From: Flavobacterium jumunjinense
GTDB taxonomy: Bacteria; Bacteroidota; Bacteroidia; Flavobacteriales; Flavobacteriaceae
Assembly: GCF_021650975.2 (NCBI RefSeq)
Contig: NZ_CP091285.1
Coordinates: forward strand, 1,302,001-1,366,000
Length of the DNA: 64,000 bases
Reading direction: 5' to 3'
A program made the translations under genes and the position numbers. Every line of letters begins with the position of its first letter. Positions within the stretch are counted from its first letter, which is position 1. Under the pieces are notes generated by a model. That model searched no databases. It was not told the DNA's origin and worked only from the letters and a program-made list of their open reading frames with translations. Positions 15,629-25,149 of the stretch are shown here, piece after piece.

Positions 15629-15662
15629 AAAAGCTCATCAAATTAATGATGAGCTTTTTTAA
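15629..15662 (+). terminator. Rho-independent terminator
   Basis: Stem AAGCTCATCA / TGATGAGCTT with loop AATTAA, followed by T residues. Confidence 0.85.
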
Positions 15663-15736
15663 ATTTTCCTTTATAGTTCACAACAAATCTATTATACCTA
15701 GGAATAGATTCTTCTATATATATAATCTTGTTGTTG

Positions 15737-15853
15737 TTATTCTTTAACAGGCAAAAACAATTCGTAAGGTTTCACTTCTCTAAAAATTGTATTGAGAAAA
15801 GCCTTTTCTTCATTTAATTGTTTTATTTTTCTCTCAATGCTTTCCTTTTCAGC
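15737..15853 (-). pseudogene. Possible 3' remnant of a lost gene
   Basis: On the minus strand a 38-codon frame reads AEKESIERKIKQLNEEKAFL, then NTIFREVKPYELFLPVKE and a stop at 15737-15739. A stop lies directly upstream and there is no start. The helical, protein-like composition suggests the C-terminal end of a decayed gene of unknown identity. The region between 15663 and 15999 otherwise shows nothing recognisable. Confidence 0.35.
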
Positions 15854-15999
15854 TTAAGTACTTTAAAAAGCAACTATATATATTTCATTGTCTGTTTAAA
15901 AAATTAGTTATTCTAAAATAAAATTTAATGAATCATACAACGAATTATGGTAAGAACGAATCATCATGAAAGATATTCTCAAATTTCTATTGTTTTATA

Positions 16000-16007
16000 T
16001 ATCTTTG
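16000..16007 (+). promoter_or_regulatory. -7 promoter element of rnpA
   Basis: TATCTTTG, 17 bases before the ATG at 16025. Its position favours this ATG over the in-frame ATG at 15947, which would be upstream of the promoter. Confidence 0.55.
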
Positions 16008-16024
16008 CCTCTTGTAAAATTATT

Positions 16025-16396
16025 ATGACTTTCAATTACCCAAAAAACGAAAAGCTAAAAAGCAAAAACACAATTGATTTACTCTTTTCTGAGGGAAAAT
16101 CGGTTTCTAAATATCCGCTACGTTTAGTTTTTGTTGAAAACCCTACTGAAAGTGAATTATTAAAATTTGGAGTTTCTGTTTCTAAACGGTATTTCAAAAA
16201 GGCTGTTGATCGAAATTACTTTAAAAGATTACTTAGAGAATGCTACCGATTAAACAAAAATATACTTCTAGAAAACATTGATAAGCCTTATGCTATTATG
16301 TTTTTCTACCAAACGAAAGACCAACTTTCTTATCATGAAATTCATGAAAAAACCATTTTATTGTTTGAAAAATTCATTTCAGAAATTAAAAAATAA
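16025..16396 (+). CDS. rnpA: Ribonuclease P protein component
   Basis: 123 residues from the ATG at 16025. RNase P protein binds the RNA subunit and processes the 5' leader of precursor tRNAs. The family signature is seen in FGVSVSKRYFKKAVDRNYFK followed by RLLRECYR, equivalent to the conserved RNR basic motif. The N-terminal KNEKLKSKNTIDLLFSEGK is also typical. A longer frame from 15947 adds 26 residues with no family similarity and overlaps the promoter. The gene is not next to rpmH here; the DUF4349 and S41 genes follow. Confidence 0.92.
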   Translation: MTFNYPKNEKLKSKNTIDLLFSEGKSVSKYPLRLVFVENPTESELLKFGVSVSKRYFKKAVDRNYFKRLLRECYRLNKNILLENIDKPYAIMFFYQTKDQLSYHEIHEKTILLFEKFISEIKK

Positions 16397-16459
16397 TTTT
16401 TGGCTAAGTTTTTGTGATTTGTTATATTTATTAATGTAAGTTTAAATAAACAAATTCCC

Positions 16460-17305
16460 ATGAAAAAAATAGCAACCAGTATACTATTACTTTGTCTTTC
16501 TTTATCTTGTAGCAAAGGATCAGAAATGAAAGATAACATCACAGAAGAAGCTGTTGAAAGTGTTGCTCCAAATTCCAATTATTTTAAATCCGAGGATAGC
16601 GATTATAAATCATCCAATACTAGTAATGCAAAAGAAAAACAAGTTGCAGATCTAAAGATTATAAAAACCGCAGATCTAAGTTTTCAAACTACAAATTTAT
16701 CTAACAGTTTTGCAACAATTCAAAATGCGTTAAAGAAACACAAAGCCTATGTTCAAAATGATAATTCAGGAAAAAACTATGGCACAACTTATAGAAACAT
16801 AATTGTTCGTGTTCCAAACAATTACTTTGATTCTTTTATAAATGAAATAAGTAAAGGGGTAAAGCATTTTGATAGAAAAGAAATTTCAGCTCAAGATGTA
16901 ACTGAAGAATTTGTTGATTTAGAAGCACGTTTAAAAGCAAAACGCACCTTAGAAAACAGATATTTAGAAATATTAAAAAAGGCTAATAAAATTTCGGAAA
17001 TATTAGAAATAGAAAAAGAACTTTCAAAAATTCGTGAAGAAATAGAAGCTAAAGAAGGCCGATTAAAATATCTAGAAAGCAAAGTAGGAATGAGTACTGT
17101 TAGTATAGAAATGTATACCGAAAATCCAACCGGATCAGAAAACACAGTTTCCTATGGTAGTAAAATGTGGAATGCTATTGCTTCAGGATTTAACGGATTA
17201 TCAAGTTTCTTCTTAGGAATACTACAAGTATGGCCATTTATCCTTATTTTCGTTGTATCATTTTTCTTTATCAGAAGAAAATTAAAAAATAAAAAATCAT
17301 CCTAA
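16460..17305 (+). CDS. DUF4349 domain lipoprotein
   Basis: 281 residues. The lipobox LSLSC (Cys17) marks a lipoprotein signal. Residues 65-225 form the DUF4349 domain, starting with KIIKTADLSFQTTNLSNSFA and containing the long coiled coil KANKISEILEIEKELSKIRE. A single C-terminal transmembrane helix (WPFILIFVVSFFFI) ends in a basic tail. The stop overlaps the start of the S41 peptidase gene by one base (TAATG), indicating an operon. The biochemical function of DUF4349 is not known. Confidence 0.85.
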   Translation: MKKIATSILLLCLSLSCSKGSEMKDNITEEAVESVAPNSNYFKSEDSDYKSSNTSNAKEKQVADLKIIKTADLSFQTTNLSNSFATIQNALKKHKAYVQNDNSGKNYGTTYRNIIVRVPNNYFDSFINEISKGVKHFDRKEISAQDVTEEFVDLEARLKAKRTLENRYLEILKKANKISEILEIEKELSKIREEIEAKEGRLKYLESKVGMSTVSIEMYTENPTGSENTVSYGSKMWNAIASGFNGLSSFFLGILQVWPFILIFVVSFFFIRRKLKNKKSS

Positions 17306-18939
17306 TGAAATCATTATTCAAGAAAAAATACATTCTAACTTTTTTTAGTGCAACCTTTCTTTTTGTTGCCGTAAGTTTTAAAAACGATTTTTTCGAAATT
17401 GCGAAACAGATTGAAATATTTACAGCTGCATTTAAAACTATTAATCAAAACTATGTCGATGAAACAAACCCTGGTGAATTGATGAATGTTGCAATTAAAA
17501 ACATGTTGGCAGAATTAGACCCATATACCGTATTCTTCAATGAACAGGATGTTTTAAAATTCAAAATCAACAATACTGGTGAATATACAGGTATTGGAGC
17601 TATGGTTCAAAGAAAAGAAGGTCGTGTGTTTTTAAAAGAAATATACAAAGGGTTTCCTGCTGACAAAGCAGGTTTAAAAGCAGGAGATGAAATCATTCAA
17701 ATTGGAGACATTAACTTAAAAGAATATAAAGAAGATGCGTCACAATTATTACAAGGTGTAAAAAACACTAAAGTGAATCTTGCATTCGAAAGACAAGGAA
17801 AAAAGCAAAATGCAACTATTATTTTAGATGAGGTTGAGGTAAAAGCTGTTCCATATTATTCATTATTGGCTGATAATTCAGGTTATATTGTGCTTTCAAA
17901 GTTTACTGAAAAATCGAGTAGTGAAACCAAAGCTGCTTTTTTAGAATTAAAAGAAAAAGGAGCGACGAAAATTATTTTAGATTTAAGAGGCAATCCTGGT
18001 GGATTACTTCATGAAGCTGTAAATATATGTAACTTCTTTGTGCCTAAAGATGAAACTATTGTAACAACAAAATCAAAATCTGAAAAACATAACTCAACCT
18101 ATAAAACCAAATATGAACCCTTAGATTTGGAAATTCCATTAGTGGTTATTATAAATGAAAGAAGTGCTTCTGCCTCTGAAATTGTTTCGGGTGCTTTGCA
18201 AGATTTAGACAGAGCAGTTGTAGTTGGAAATAGAAGTTTTGGAAAAGGTTTAGTACAAAGACCATTAAACTTATCCTATGGTACACAAGTAAAAGTAACT
18301 ATTTCGAGATATTATACTCCTTCAGGAAGATGTATTCAAGCTTTAGATTATGGAAACAAAGATGCTAATGGAAAGGCAATAAAAATTGACAAAGAAAACT
18401 TTAATGCATTTAAAACTAAAGGTGGAAGAACAGTTTATGATGGTGGTGGTGTTTTACCCGATGTTATAGTAGCTGAAGCCAAAACAAGTACTGTAACAGA
18501 TGCATTACTTAAAAATGATGCAATATTTGATTTTGCTACTTCATTATATTACAAAAAACCAACATTAACGAATATTCCAAATGTTTCAGATTCGGATTTT
18601 AATGAGTTTAAAAACTTTATAAAGCAAGAAAAATACAATTTAGATACTGAAACGGGTAGAGCTTTAAAAACTTTATTAGAAAAAGCTAAAAAAGAAAAAG
18701 TAGACAGTAGTATCACAAATGAATACAAACAACTTCAAACGGCTTTAGAAAAAAGTCAAGAACAAGAGGTCTCAAAATATAAAAATGAGTTTGTAAAACT
18801 AATACAAGAAGAATTGATTACACGCTATCAATACAAACAAGGTCTATATGAATTTTATACACAAAATGACATCGAAATTAACAAAGCGAAAGCAGTATTA
18901 AATAATACTTCCAACTATAATTCGCTACTAAAAAAATAA
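17305..18939 (+). CDS. S41 family C-terminal processing peptidase
   Basis: 544 residues, anchored or exported by an N-terminal hydrophobic segment (ILTFFSATFLFVAVSF). The PDZ domain lies at about 90-170 (GIGAMVQRKEGRVFLKEIYK). The tail-specific protease domain contains DLRGNPGGLL (226-235), the SASASE segment with the catalytic Ser (287-292), and the catalytic Lys314 in SFGKGLVQ, so the Ser/Lys dyad is complete. The family cleaves C-termini of periplasmic proteins. It is coupled with the DUF4349 lipoprotein upstream; the OmpA-like gene follows after 3 bases. Confidence 0.92.
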   Translation: MKSLFKKKYILTFFSATFLFVAVSFKNDFFEIAKQIEIFTAAFKTINQNYVDETNPGELMNVAIKNMLAELDPYTVFFNEQDVLKFKINNTGEYTGIGAMVQRKEGRVFLKEIYKGFPADKAGLKAGDEIIQIGDINLKEYKEDASQLLQGVKNTKVNLAFERQGKKQNATIILDEVEVKAVPYYSLLADNSGYIVLSKFTEKSSSETKAAFLELKEKGATKIILDLRGNPGGLLHEAVNICNFFVPKDETIVTTKSKSEKHNSTYKTKYEPLDLEIPLVVIINERSASASEIVSGALQDLDRAVVVGNRSFGKGLVQRPLNLSYGTQVKVTISRYYTPSGRCIQALDYGNKDANGKAIKIDKENFNAFKTKGGRTVYDGGGVLPDVIVAEAKTSTVTDALLKNDAIFDFATSLYYKKPTLTNIPNVSDSDFNEFKNFIKQEKYNLDTETGRALKTLLEKAKKEKVDSSITNEYKQLQTALEKSQEQEVSKYKNEFVKLIQEELITRYQYKQGLYEFYTQNDIEINKAKAVLNNTSNYNSLLKK

Positions 18940-18942
18940 GAA

Positions 18943-19767
18943 ATGAAATGGGTTGCACTTCTTCTCCTTACCTTAACTCCTTTTTGCTTAAAGGCTCAGG
19001 AAGAAGAAGTACATTCTTTATATTTTGAGTTTGATAAATATAGTTTAAAAGAAAATCAAACTATTGCACTTCTCGAATTTGTAAAAAAACTAGACACTAC
19101 AACTATAGAAACCATAGAAATTTTTGGTTATTGCGACGATAGAGGAAAAGATAAATACAATTTCAAACTTTCAACTAATAGAGCAAATACAGTAAAAGAA
19201 AAACTTGTTTCTGAAGGAATAAAAAACAAAATCATTATTACTATTGAAGGCAAAGGGAGAATATTAATAGATGATGATTTGTTAGATAATATTCCAGAAG
19301 TACGCTCTAAGAATAGAAGAGTTGATGTTGTTGTTAATTATAAGCCCATTATAATTGAAAACTTAAAAATTCCTGGCGTATATAGTTCAATTCCTAAAAA
19401 GCCGATCGTTGGTGACCGAATTTATCTTGACAAACTACTTTTTGATAGAGGTAGCAGTAAATTACTTTATCCTGCAAAAAAAGAATTAGACCGCTTGGTC
19501 AAGCAATTGTATAAATTTAAAAATATCGAGTTTGAAATTCAAGGACATGTTTGTTGCACACCAAAATTTCATAAAGAAGCTATAGATAGAGGTACAAAAA
19601 AAAGAGAACTTTCAGTTAACAGAGCTTTAGAAGTCTATAAGTATTTGAGTATAAAGAAAATTAAAAAAGAAAGAATGAGTTATAAAGGTTATGGCAACAG
19701 TCAACCGTTAGGAAAAGGACCTTTATTAGATAGACGTGTAGAAATAGTTATTACAAAAGTAGATTAA
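18943..19767 (+). CDS. OmpA family protein with two OmpA-like domains
   Basis: 274 residues with signal peptide (LLLLTLTPFCLKAQ). Two OmpA C-terminal-like peptidoglycan-binding domains are visible: residues about 25-130 (EIFGYCDDRGKDKYN, LSTNRANTVKEKL) and about 155-272 (FEIQGHVCC, LSVNRALEVYKYL, GYGNSQPLGKGPLLDRRVEI). The first has the usual Asp of the G-[HY]-x-D motif; the second is unusual with Cys-Cys in place of this region. There is no N-terminal beta-barrel, so it is probably a periplasmic wall-binding protein. It overlaps the convergent acetyltransferase gene by 4 bases. Confidence 0.82.
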   Translation: MKWVALLLLTLTPFCLKAQEEEVHSLYFEFDKYSLKENQTIALLEFVKKLDTTTIETIEIFGYCDDRGKDKYNFKLSTNRANTVKEKLVSEGIKNKIIITIEGKGRILIDDDLLDNIPEVRSKNRRVDVVVNYKPIIIENLKIPGVYSSIPKKPIVGDRIYLDKLLFDRGSSKLLYPAKKELDRLVKQLYKFKNIEFEIQGHVCCTPKFHKEAIDRGTKKRELSVNRALEVYKYLSIKKIKKERMSYKGYGNSQPLGKGPLLDRRVEIVITKVD

Positions 19768-20207
19768 GAGATTTTCATTTGAAGGTGAGGAATATCATCT
19801 TCTAAATACATTTCACTAGTTTGTACAAAACCTAAAGAGTTGTAGAATTTCGTTAAATATTGTTGGGCAGAAATGGTTATTTCTTTTTCGCCAAAAATAT
19901 CTTCCACAGCTTGTATTGAAGCCTTCATTAAATCATATCCCCATTTTTGGTCTCTATATTTTTCAGCTACTACTACCCTACCAATTGAAGCTTCTTCAAA
20001 ATAATCTTTCTTATTGAATATTCTTGTATAGGCAACAACTTCATCATTAAAATATCCAATAACATGAATTGCTTTTTCATCTTTACCATCTATATCTTGA
20101 TAGACGCAATTTTGCTCAACAACAAAGACTTCAGCTCTCAGCTTTAATACTGAATACAATTCCGATAAAGAAAACTCGTTAAAACGCTTTATTTTGAATG
20201 ATATCAT
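19764..20207 (-). CDS. GNAT family N-acetyltransferase, ElaA-like
   Basis: 147 residues. The N-terminal RFNEFSLSELYSVLKLRAEV and FVVEQNCVYQDIDGKD are typical of the ElaA subgroup of GNAT enzymes. The acetyl-CoA-binding part is seen in IGRVVVAEKYRDQKWGYDLM, where the Q/RxxGxG/A loop is slightly altered to RDQKWG. Substrate unknown. Single gene, convergent with the OmpA-like gene (4-base overlap). Confidence 0.88.
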   Translation of the reverse strand: MISFKIKRFNEFSLSELYSVLKLRAEVFVVEQNCVYQDIDGKDEKAIHVIGYFNDEVVAYTRIFNKKDYFEEASIGRVVVAEKYRDQKWGYDLMKASIQAVEDIFGEKEITISAQQYLTKFYNSLGFVQTSEMYLEDDIPHLQMKIS

Positions 20208-20256
20208 TTTATAAGTAGAATTAAGTGCTAAAATTATAAAAACAATTTGAACTAAC

Positions 20257-20295
20257 TAAAAATCTCATTAAACAATTTGTCTAATGAGATTTTTA
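20257..20295 (-). terminator. Terminator of the DUF4837 gene
   Basis: Long stem AAAAATCTCATTA / TAATGAGATTTTT around an 11-base loop; reading on the minus strand the right arm is followed by the T-rich complement of the left arm. It lies 19 bases after the DUF4837 stop. Confidence 0.75.
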
Positions 20296-20313
20296 AAATT
20301 GTAAGTAAAAAAA

Positions 20314-21294
20314 TTACTTAATAAATTTTACCGATTTAATAATAGCTTCTAATTCAAAAACTAAATCTCTTTTAACTTTTGATGGATTAAATGTAAAGCC
20401 TTCTAAAATTAAATAACGGTTGTTCTTTTCATCTTTAATAGCATAATTAATAAATGGTCCTGCCATGAAATCATTTTTTAAATACCAATTCCCTTTTGTT
20501 TCGAAAGTTTTTCTGCCAGCAACTTTTATATCAAAGAAATAAGGTGAATAGGCTTCTTCTGTAACCATCCATGTATCTTTTAATGTTCCATGAATAAATT
20601 GTTTACCAATTGAATCTCTCATTTTCACAACATTATTCACAACATTCGAATCGTTTTCAATAGTGTTAATTGGCACTTCATAAATAAGAATACTATTATA
20701 TCCCGTTGTAAATTCTTTTCTAATCCACAAAAACTTATCATGAACCATATCGTATTTATAACCATGACCAATAGTTAAACCAATACCGAATCTATCTTTA
20801 ATTTTTTTATCATCTACAGCTGCTTTCTTCAATCGAACTTGATTTTCTTCAATTTCAGAATCTTTAATAGACTTAATAATTTCGTTCGCTCTTTTTTCTA
20901 AGCCCGCTAAAATTTCTTCTTGATTCTTTCCTACTATATAAAATACACTTTGAGGTTTTGCAAACTCATTTTTTTTATAACTATAACCCGATTTATCCGA
21001 TTTTTGAACAATTACAATATTTCTGCTTTTTCTAACAATACCGTCAAAAATTTTAGTAGGATATTGATTAAGGTTAAACATCGGCTCTTCGTTTAAAAGT
21101 CCATCTACTGGAGCAGCGAATTTTTTTCGAATTGAGTCACCAATTTCTCCATTCCATAAATTCTCATCAATAATAATAGAAACATTATTAATCATGCCAT
21201 TAGACTCTGTAAGAACAGCATTTTTATCTCCTTCATTTTGTTTACAAGAGAAAAGGAGAAACAAACTAAAAAAAGTTATAAGTATTTTTTTCAT
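20314..21294 (-). CDS. DUF4837 family lipoprotein
   Basis: 326 residues from the ATG at 21294, which gives a compact signal sequence MKKILITFFSLFLLFSC with lipobox Cys17. A longer frame starting at 21315 would overlap the upstream gene by 8 bases and adds 7 residues before the signal. DUF4837 is a Bacteroidota family of exported proteins; recognisable segments are MINNVSIIIDENLWNGEIGD, FIHGTLKDTWMVTEEAYSPY, and FEAIIKSVKF-like C-terminal residues. It is transcribed together with the MltD-like gene upstream. Confidence 0.82.
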   Translation of the reverse strand: MKKILITFFSLFLLFSCKQNEGDKNAVLTESNGMINNVSIIIDENLWNGEIGDSIRKKFAAPVDGLLNEEPMFNLNQYPTKIFDGIVRKSRNIVIVQKSDKSGYSYKKNEFAKPQSVFYIVGKNQEEILAGLEKRANEIIKSIKDSEIEENQVRLKKAAVDDKKIKDRFGIGLTIGHGYKYDMVHDKFLWIRKEFTTGYNSILIYEVPINTIENDSNVVNNVVKMRDSIGKQFIHGTLKDTWMVTEEAYSPYFFDIKVAGRKTFETKGNWYLKNDFMAGPFINYAIKDEKNNRYLILEGFTFNPSKVKRDLVFELEAIIKSVKFIK

Positions 21295-21307
21295 AAAAGT
21301 AATTTTT

Positions 21308-22810
21308 TTATCCATTTATGTTAAGTATCATTCCTGGTTTAATATTGTTACCTCTAATATCGTTCCACTTTTTAATATCATCAGCAGAAATTCCAGGAAA
21401 CTTCTTTGCAATTAAATACAAAGAGTCACCTTTTTTAACTCTATATGATTGACTATTAGTGCTTTTACTAGATTTTTTACTGTTTGTAGATGACACTTTT
21501 ACGTTAGAATAAATTTTTAATTTTTTTCCAGCAATTATATTATTTCCTCTAATTCTATTCCATTTTCTCAAATTAGAGACAGATACACCATATTTTTGAG
21601 CAATTAATCCTAAACTTTCACCACTTCTAATCTTATGATATCTTAGATTGGTAGCATATGAACTTTCATTATCGGTATTTTCTGGTATAAATGTTTTTTC
21701 TCTTTTAGTATCCAAATGATCAATATAAGCATATATTTTATCTTCATTAGAAACGAAAGATCCAATTTTAGATTTAGGTAATCTTAAATAGTGAGCTTTA
21801 TCTGATTGAAAAGGAATAACACTTAATTTATAAATTGGATTTAAAAACTCTATTTCATCTAATGAAACATCTAATAGATCAGAAATATCTTGAAAAGTCA
21901 TTCTTCGTTTTATAACAATAGTATCTGTTTCAAAATAAGTTAAATTTGCTTTTCTAGGTTCAAATTTATGTTCCTTTTGAAATTCATACATGTACATCGT
22001 TGCAAAGAAAGCAGGAACATAGTTAGCTGTTTCCCTTGGTAAATTCTTTCGAATGTTCCAATAATTTTGACTACCACCAGAACGTCGTATTGCTTTAGAT
22101 ACATTTCCTGGCCCAGCATTATATGAAGCTAGAACCATACTCCAATCTCCAAATATTTTATATAAACTTGATAAATACTGACAAGCTGCTTCTGTTGCTT
22201 TCAAAGGATCGTAACGCTCGTCAACATAAGAATTCACCTCTAAGTTAAATTGCTTTCCTGTAGGATACATAAATTGCCATAAACCAGTTGCTCCTACTCT
22301 AGATCTAGCTTTAGGGTTTAAAGCAGATTCTACAATTGCTAAATATTTAATCTCTAAGGGAACGTCATATTTTGAAAGATGTTCCTCAAACATTGGGAAA
22401 TAATATTCAGAAATTGCCATTAATCTTTCAAAAGATGTCTTTCTTCTATTCAAATAAGATTTAATAACATTTTCTAGAATAGGATTATATTCAATGTGAA
22501 ATGGAGTTTTACTATCAAGAATTTTTAATCTTTCTTTCAATAAATCTGTTGACAATTCGTAAGAAACTAATGAATCAGCTTCAATCTCATTAATATCTTC
22601 ATAAATTTCTTCAAATATATCTTCATTTGTAAGTTCTGCCAACCAGCGTTCATCAATACAATTACTAGTATTGTGATCTGTAAATGTTGCTTTAATAGAA
22701 TCTAAAAAAGAAATATTTTTCGTTATTTCAGATTCATTACTTACTGACTCCTTCTGAGCAAATAAACATGAAAAAGAAAAAAAAGCAATTATTATCTTTA
22801 TTTTGTGCAT
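21308..22810 (-). CDS. MltD-like membrane-bound lytic transglycosylase with LysM repeats
   Basis: 500 residues with signal peptide (IIIAFFSFSCLFAQ). The SLT domain spans about 145-270, with catalytic Glu161 in IVESALNPKARSRVGATGLW and the conserved LASYNAGPGNVSKAI. Two LysM domains follow, at about 390-435 (HKIRSGESLGLIAQKYGV) and 455-500 (YRVKKGDSLYLIAKKFPG). The enzyme cleaves glycan strands of peptidoglycan to 1,6-anhydromuropeptides. The DUF4837 gene follows immediately, pgk lies upstream with a 40-base gap, so the three may be co-transcribed. Confidence 0.92.
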   Translation of the reverse strand: MHKIKIIIAFFSFSCLFAQKESVSNESEITKNISFLDSIKATFTDHNTSNCIDERWLAELTNEDIFEEIYEDINEIEADSLVSYELSTDLLKERLKILDSKTPFHIEYNPILENVIKSYLNRRKTSFERLMAISEYYFPMFEEHLSKYDVPLEIKYLAIVESALNPKARSRVGATGLWQFMYPTGKQFNLEVNSYVDERYDPLKATEAACQYLSSLYKIFGDWSMVLASYNAGPGNVSKAIRRSGGSQNYWNIRKNLPRETANYVPAFFATMYMYEFQKEHKFEPRKANLTYFETDTIVIKRRMTFQDISDLLDVSLDEIEFLNPIYKLSVIPFQSDKAHYLRLPKSKIGSFVSNEDKIYAYIDHLDTKREKTFIPENTDNESSYATNLRYHKIRSGESLGLIAQKYGVSVSNLRKWNRIRGNNIIAGKKLKIYSNVKVSSTNSKKSSKSTNSQSYRVKKGDSLYLIAKKFPGISADDIKKWNDIRGNNIKPGMILNING

Positions 22811-22849
22811 TATAATCTTTCTTGGTTAATAAACTAAAATCACTATTAT

Positions 22850-24040
22850 TTAATCGTTCAAAATAGCCTCAATTCCGGGTAAAACTCTACCTTCAAGCAT
22901 TTCTAACATTGCTCCGCCACCTGTAGAAACATAACTCATTTTTTCTTCAAGTCCGAATTGTTTAACTGCTGCAACACTATCACCACCTCCAACTAAAGAA
23001 AAAGCTCCATTGGAAGTCGCTTTAGCAATTGATTCTCCAAGACTAATTGTTCCTTTAGCAAAATTTTCCATTTCGAAAACTCCTAAAGGACCATTCCATA
23101 AAATTGTTTTAGAGTTATTCAATAATGTATCGAAAATGACTAATGATTTTGGTCCAGCATCTAAACCCTGCCAACCATCTGGTATTAAATTAACATCAAA
23201 TACTTCTGTTTTAGCTTCATTTGAAAAGGAATCTGCACCAATAACATCGACAGGTAAATGAATTTGAACACCTTTATCTTTCGCTTTTTTCAAAATTTCA
23301 ATTGCTAATTCCAACTTATCATCTTCGCAAATAGAATTACCAATCTTCCCTCCTAATGCTTTAACAAATGTGAAAGCCATTCCTCCTCCGATAATCAAAT
23401 GATTAACTTTATCTAAAATATTCTCAATCACTGTAATTTTTGAAGAAACTTTGCTTCCGCCAAGAATAGCAGTTACAGGTTTTTCAGGATTAGAAAGAAC
23501 TTTGTTAATACTCTCAATTTCTTTTGCTAATAAAATTCCAAAACATTTATTATTAGGAAAAAATTGTGCAATTATTGTAGTTGAAGCATGTGCTCTATGA
23601 GCAGTTCCAAAAGCATCATTTACATAGATATCACCAAAGTTAGCTAACTTCTTTGCAAATTCTAAATCGCCTTTTTCTTCTTCTGAATGAAAACGTAGAT
23701 TTTCTAACAATAAAATTTCACCAACTTCTAGCTTATTCACTTCACCTTGGGCATCTTCACCAATACAATCCGAAACGAATTTAACTGGCTTATTATAAGC
23801 CTTTTCAATAGTCTTCAGAATATGTCTTAAAGAATATTTTTCTTCAATTCCTTTTGGACGTCCTAAATGACTCATTAAAACAACGCTACCTCCATCTTTT
23901 AAAATTTTATCAATGGTAGGTTTTGCAGCATCAATTCTAGTAGTATCTGTAACATTAAAATTTTCATCTAATGGTACGTTAAAATCTACTCTTACTATTG
24001 CTTTTTTATTATTAAAATTAAAATCATTTAATGTTTTCAT
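22850..24040 (-). CDS. pgk: Phosphoglycerate kinase
   Basis: 396 residues, normal length for the enzyme that transfers phosphate from 1,3-bisphosphoglycerate to ADP in glycolysis. Visible signatures are [13 protein letters not shown] near the N-terminus, [36 protein letters not shown], and the nucleotide-binding [13 protein letters not shown] and [13 protein letters not shown] at the C-terminus. The start is set at the ATG 24040; the codon before it is TTG. It lies between the gliding operon and the MltD-like gene. Confidence 0.96.
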   Translation of the reverse strand: MKTLNDFNFNNKKAIVRVDFNVPLDENFNVTDTTRIDAAKPTIDKILKDGGSVVLMSHLGRPKGIEEKYSLRHILKTIEKAYNKPVKFVSDCIGEDAQGEVNKLEVGEILLLENLRFHSEEEKGDLEFAKKLANFGDIYVNDAFGTAHRAHASTTIIAQFFPNNKCFGILLAKEIESINKVLSNPEKPVTAILGGSKVSSKITVIENILDKVNHLIIGGGMAFTFVKALGGKIGNSICEDDKLELAIEILKKAKDKGVQIHLPVDVIGADSFSNEAKTEVFDVNLIPDGWQGLDAGPKSLVIFDTLLNNSKTILWNGPLGVFEMENFAKGTISLGESIAKATSNGAFSLVGGGDSVAAVKQFGLEEKMSYVSTGGGAMLEMLEGRVLPGIEAILND

Positions 24041-24061
24041 CAAGACAATGTTGTTTTTAAT

Positions 24062-24109
24062 TATTAAAGTTTACCCTGACTAGCGCATTAACCAGTAAAA
24101 GTAAACTTT
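24062..24109 (-). terminator. Long hairpin downstream of sprF, possible terminator
   Basis: An 11-bp perfect inverted repeat TTAAAGTTTAC / GTAAACTTTAA encloses 26 bases with a smaller CTG/CAG pairing. On the minus strand it lies 24 bases after the sprF stop; the following bases are not strongly T-rich, so termination is plausible rather than certain. Confidence 0.45.
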
Positions 24110-24133
24110 AATTGAATTTATAATATATGTTAT

Positions 24134-25087
24134 TTAGTAAACTATTCTATTTTGTGTACAAGGACAATTACTTAAACTTTGTAAAAAGTCAAAACCTAAA
24201 GTAATCATATGTGTACCTGAATTATAACCTAAAAGTTCATTAGTATTAATCTGATAAGAATATCCGAAATAGAAATCATTCTTTCTTAAACCAACCATTG
24301 GTCCAACCGTAACAGGCGTCATAGATTGCTCATTTAAGAAACGAGCAGTAACTCCAATCCAATAATAATCTTCAAAAATATGTTTCTTTAATTTCAGGTT
24401 TAAATCAGTTGTAGAACGACCATCACTTTGAAAATACTGAAACAAAGCAGACGGTTCAATTTCAAATGTAGAACCATTACCTCTCAATTTACCACCAACA
24501 TATACTTGATGATTTAATAATAAATCGGGTTCAATAAAATTTACTTCTTTAATGTTTTTATCTAGAATATTAGAAGCATTATAACTCAAATAAAAATCTT
24601 TATTTCTATACAAAAAACCAATATCAAAATTATAATTTTGAGTAGCTCTATTATTTACTACAGATTGATCATTTTGACTTGTGAAATTCTCAATATCCAG
24701 TCTAAAGTGATTCAAATTAAAAGATAAACCTAGCGATAAATATTGTTCTGAATCATAATCTAGAATAAGGTGTTGTGCAAAAGAAAATTTAGCACCATAT
24801 TGACGAGTATTTCCATTCTTATCATTATAAAAATAAGCACCAACACCAGATCTATCTGCAATTCTAAAATCTAAAGCAAGAGATTGGTTAATTGGAGAAT
24901 CCTTAATTCCAACCCATTGTGTTAATCCATTTAAACGAATTCTAGCGTTATCACCAATACCAGCAAAAGTTGGAGACATAGAAAATGGATTATCAGCTAA
25001 GTACTGCGTCTGCTGAGGTATTGTTAGCTCTTGAGCTCGCAATTGACTCAAACAACAGAGTGTTAAAAATAATGCTAACTTTTTCAT
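24134..25087 (-). CDS. sprF: PorP/SprF family outer membrane protein SprF
   Basis: 317 residues with signal peptide (LALFLTLCCLSQLRAQ). The PorP/SprF pattern starts with QYLADNPFSMSPTFAGIGDN and continues as amphipathic strands ending VYVGG..., FYFGYSYQINTNELLGYNSG, HMITLGFDF. In Flavobacterium johnsoniae SprF is needed to deliver SprB to the cell surface and is encoded just after sprB; the same order is found here, 62 bases after the sprB stop. The symbol is given from this synteny. Confidence 0.88.
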   Translation of the reverse strand: MKKLALFLTLCCLSQLRAQELTIPQQTQYLADNPFSMSPTFAGIGDNARIRLNGLTQWVGIKDSPINQSLALDFRIADRSGVGAYFYNDKNGNTRQYGAKFSFAQHLILDYDSEQYLSLGLSFNLNHFRLDIENFTSQNDQSVVNNRATQNYNFDIGFLYRNKDFYLSYNASNILDKNIKEVNFIEPDLLLNHQVYVGGKLRGNGSTFEIEPSALFQYFQSDGRSTTDLNLKLKKHIFEDYYWIGVTARFLNEQSMTPVTVGPMVGLRKNDFYFGYSYQINTNELLGYNSGTHMITLGFDFLQSLSNCPCTQNRIVY

Positions 25088-25108
25088 TTTATTTTTTTTT
25101 ATTGTTTA

Positions 25109-25138
25109 ATACTAAGCCTACAAAAGCAGGCTTAGTAT
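25109..25138 (-). other. Stable hairpin between sprB and sprF
   Basis: Perfect 11-bp inverted repeat ATACTAAGCCT / AGGCTTAGTAT around an 8-base loop. In the direction of transcription it is not followed by a T run, so it does not look like a full terminator. It may lower sprF expression relative to sprB or protect an mRNA end. Confidence 0.55.
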
Positions 25139-25149
25139 ATTTTATAATT

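Noticed and set aside
25109..25138. Intrinsic terminator after sprB
   Set aside because: The hairpin is strong, but no T run follows in the direction of transcription and sprF is normally co-transcribed with sprB.
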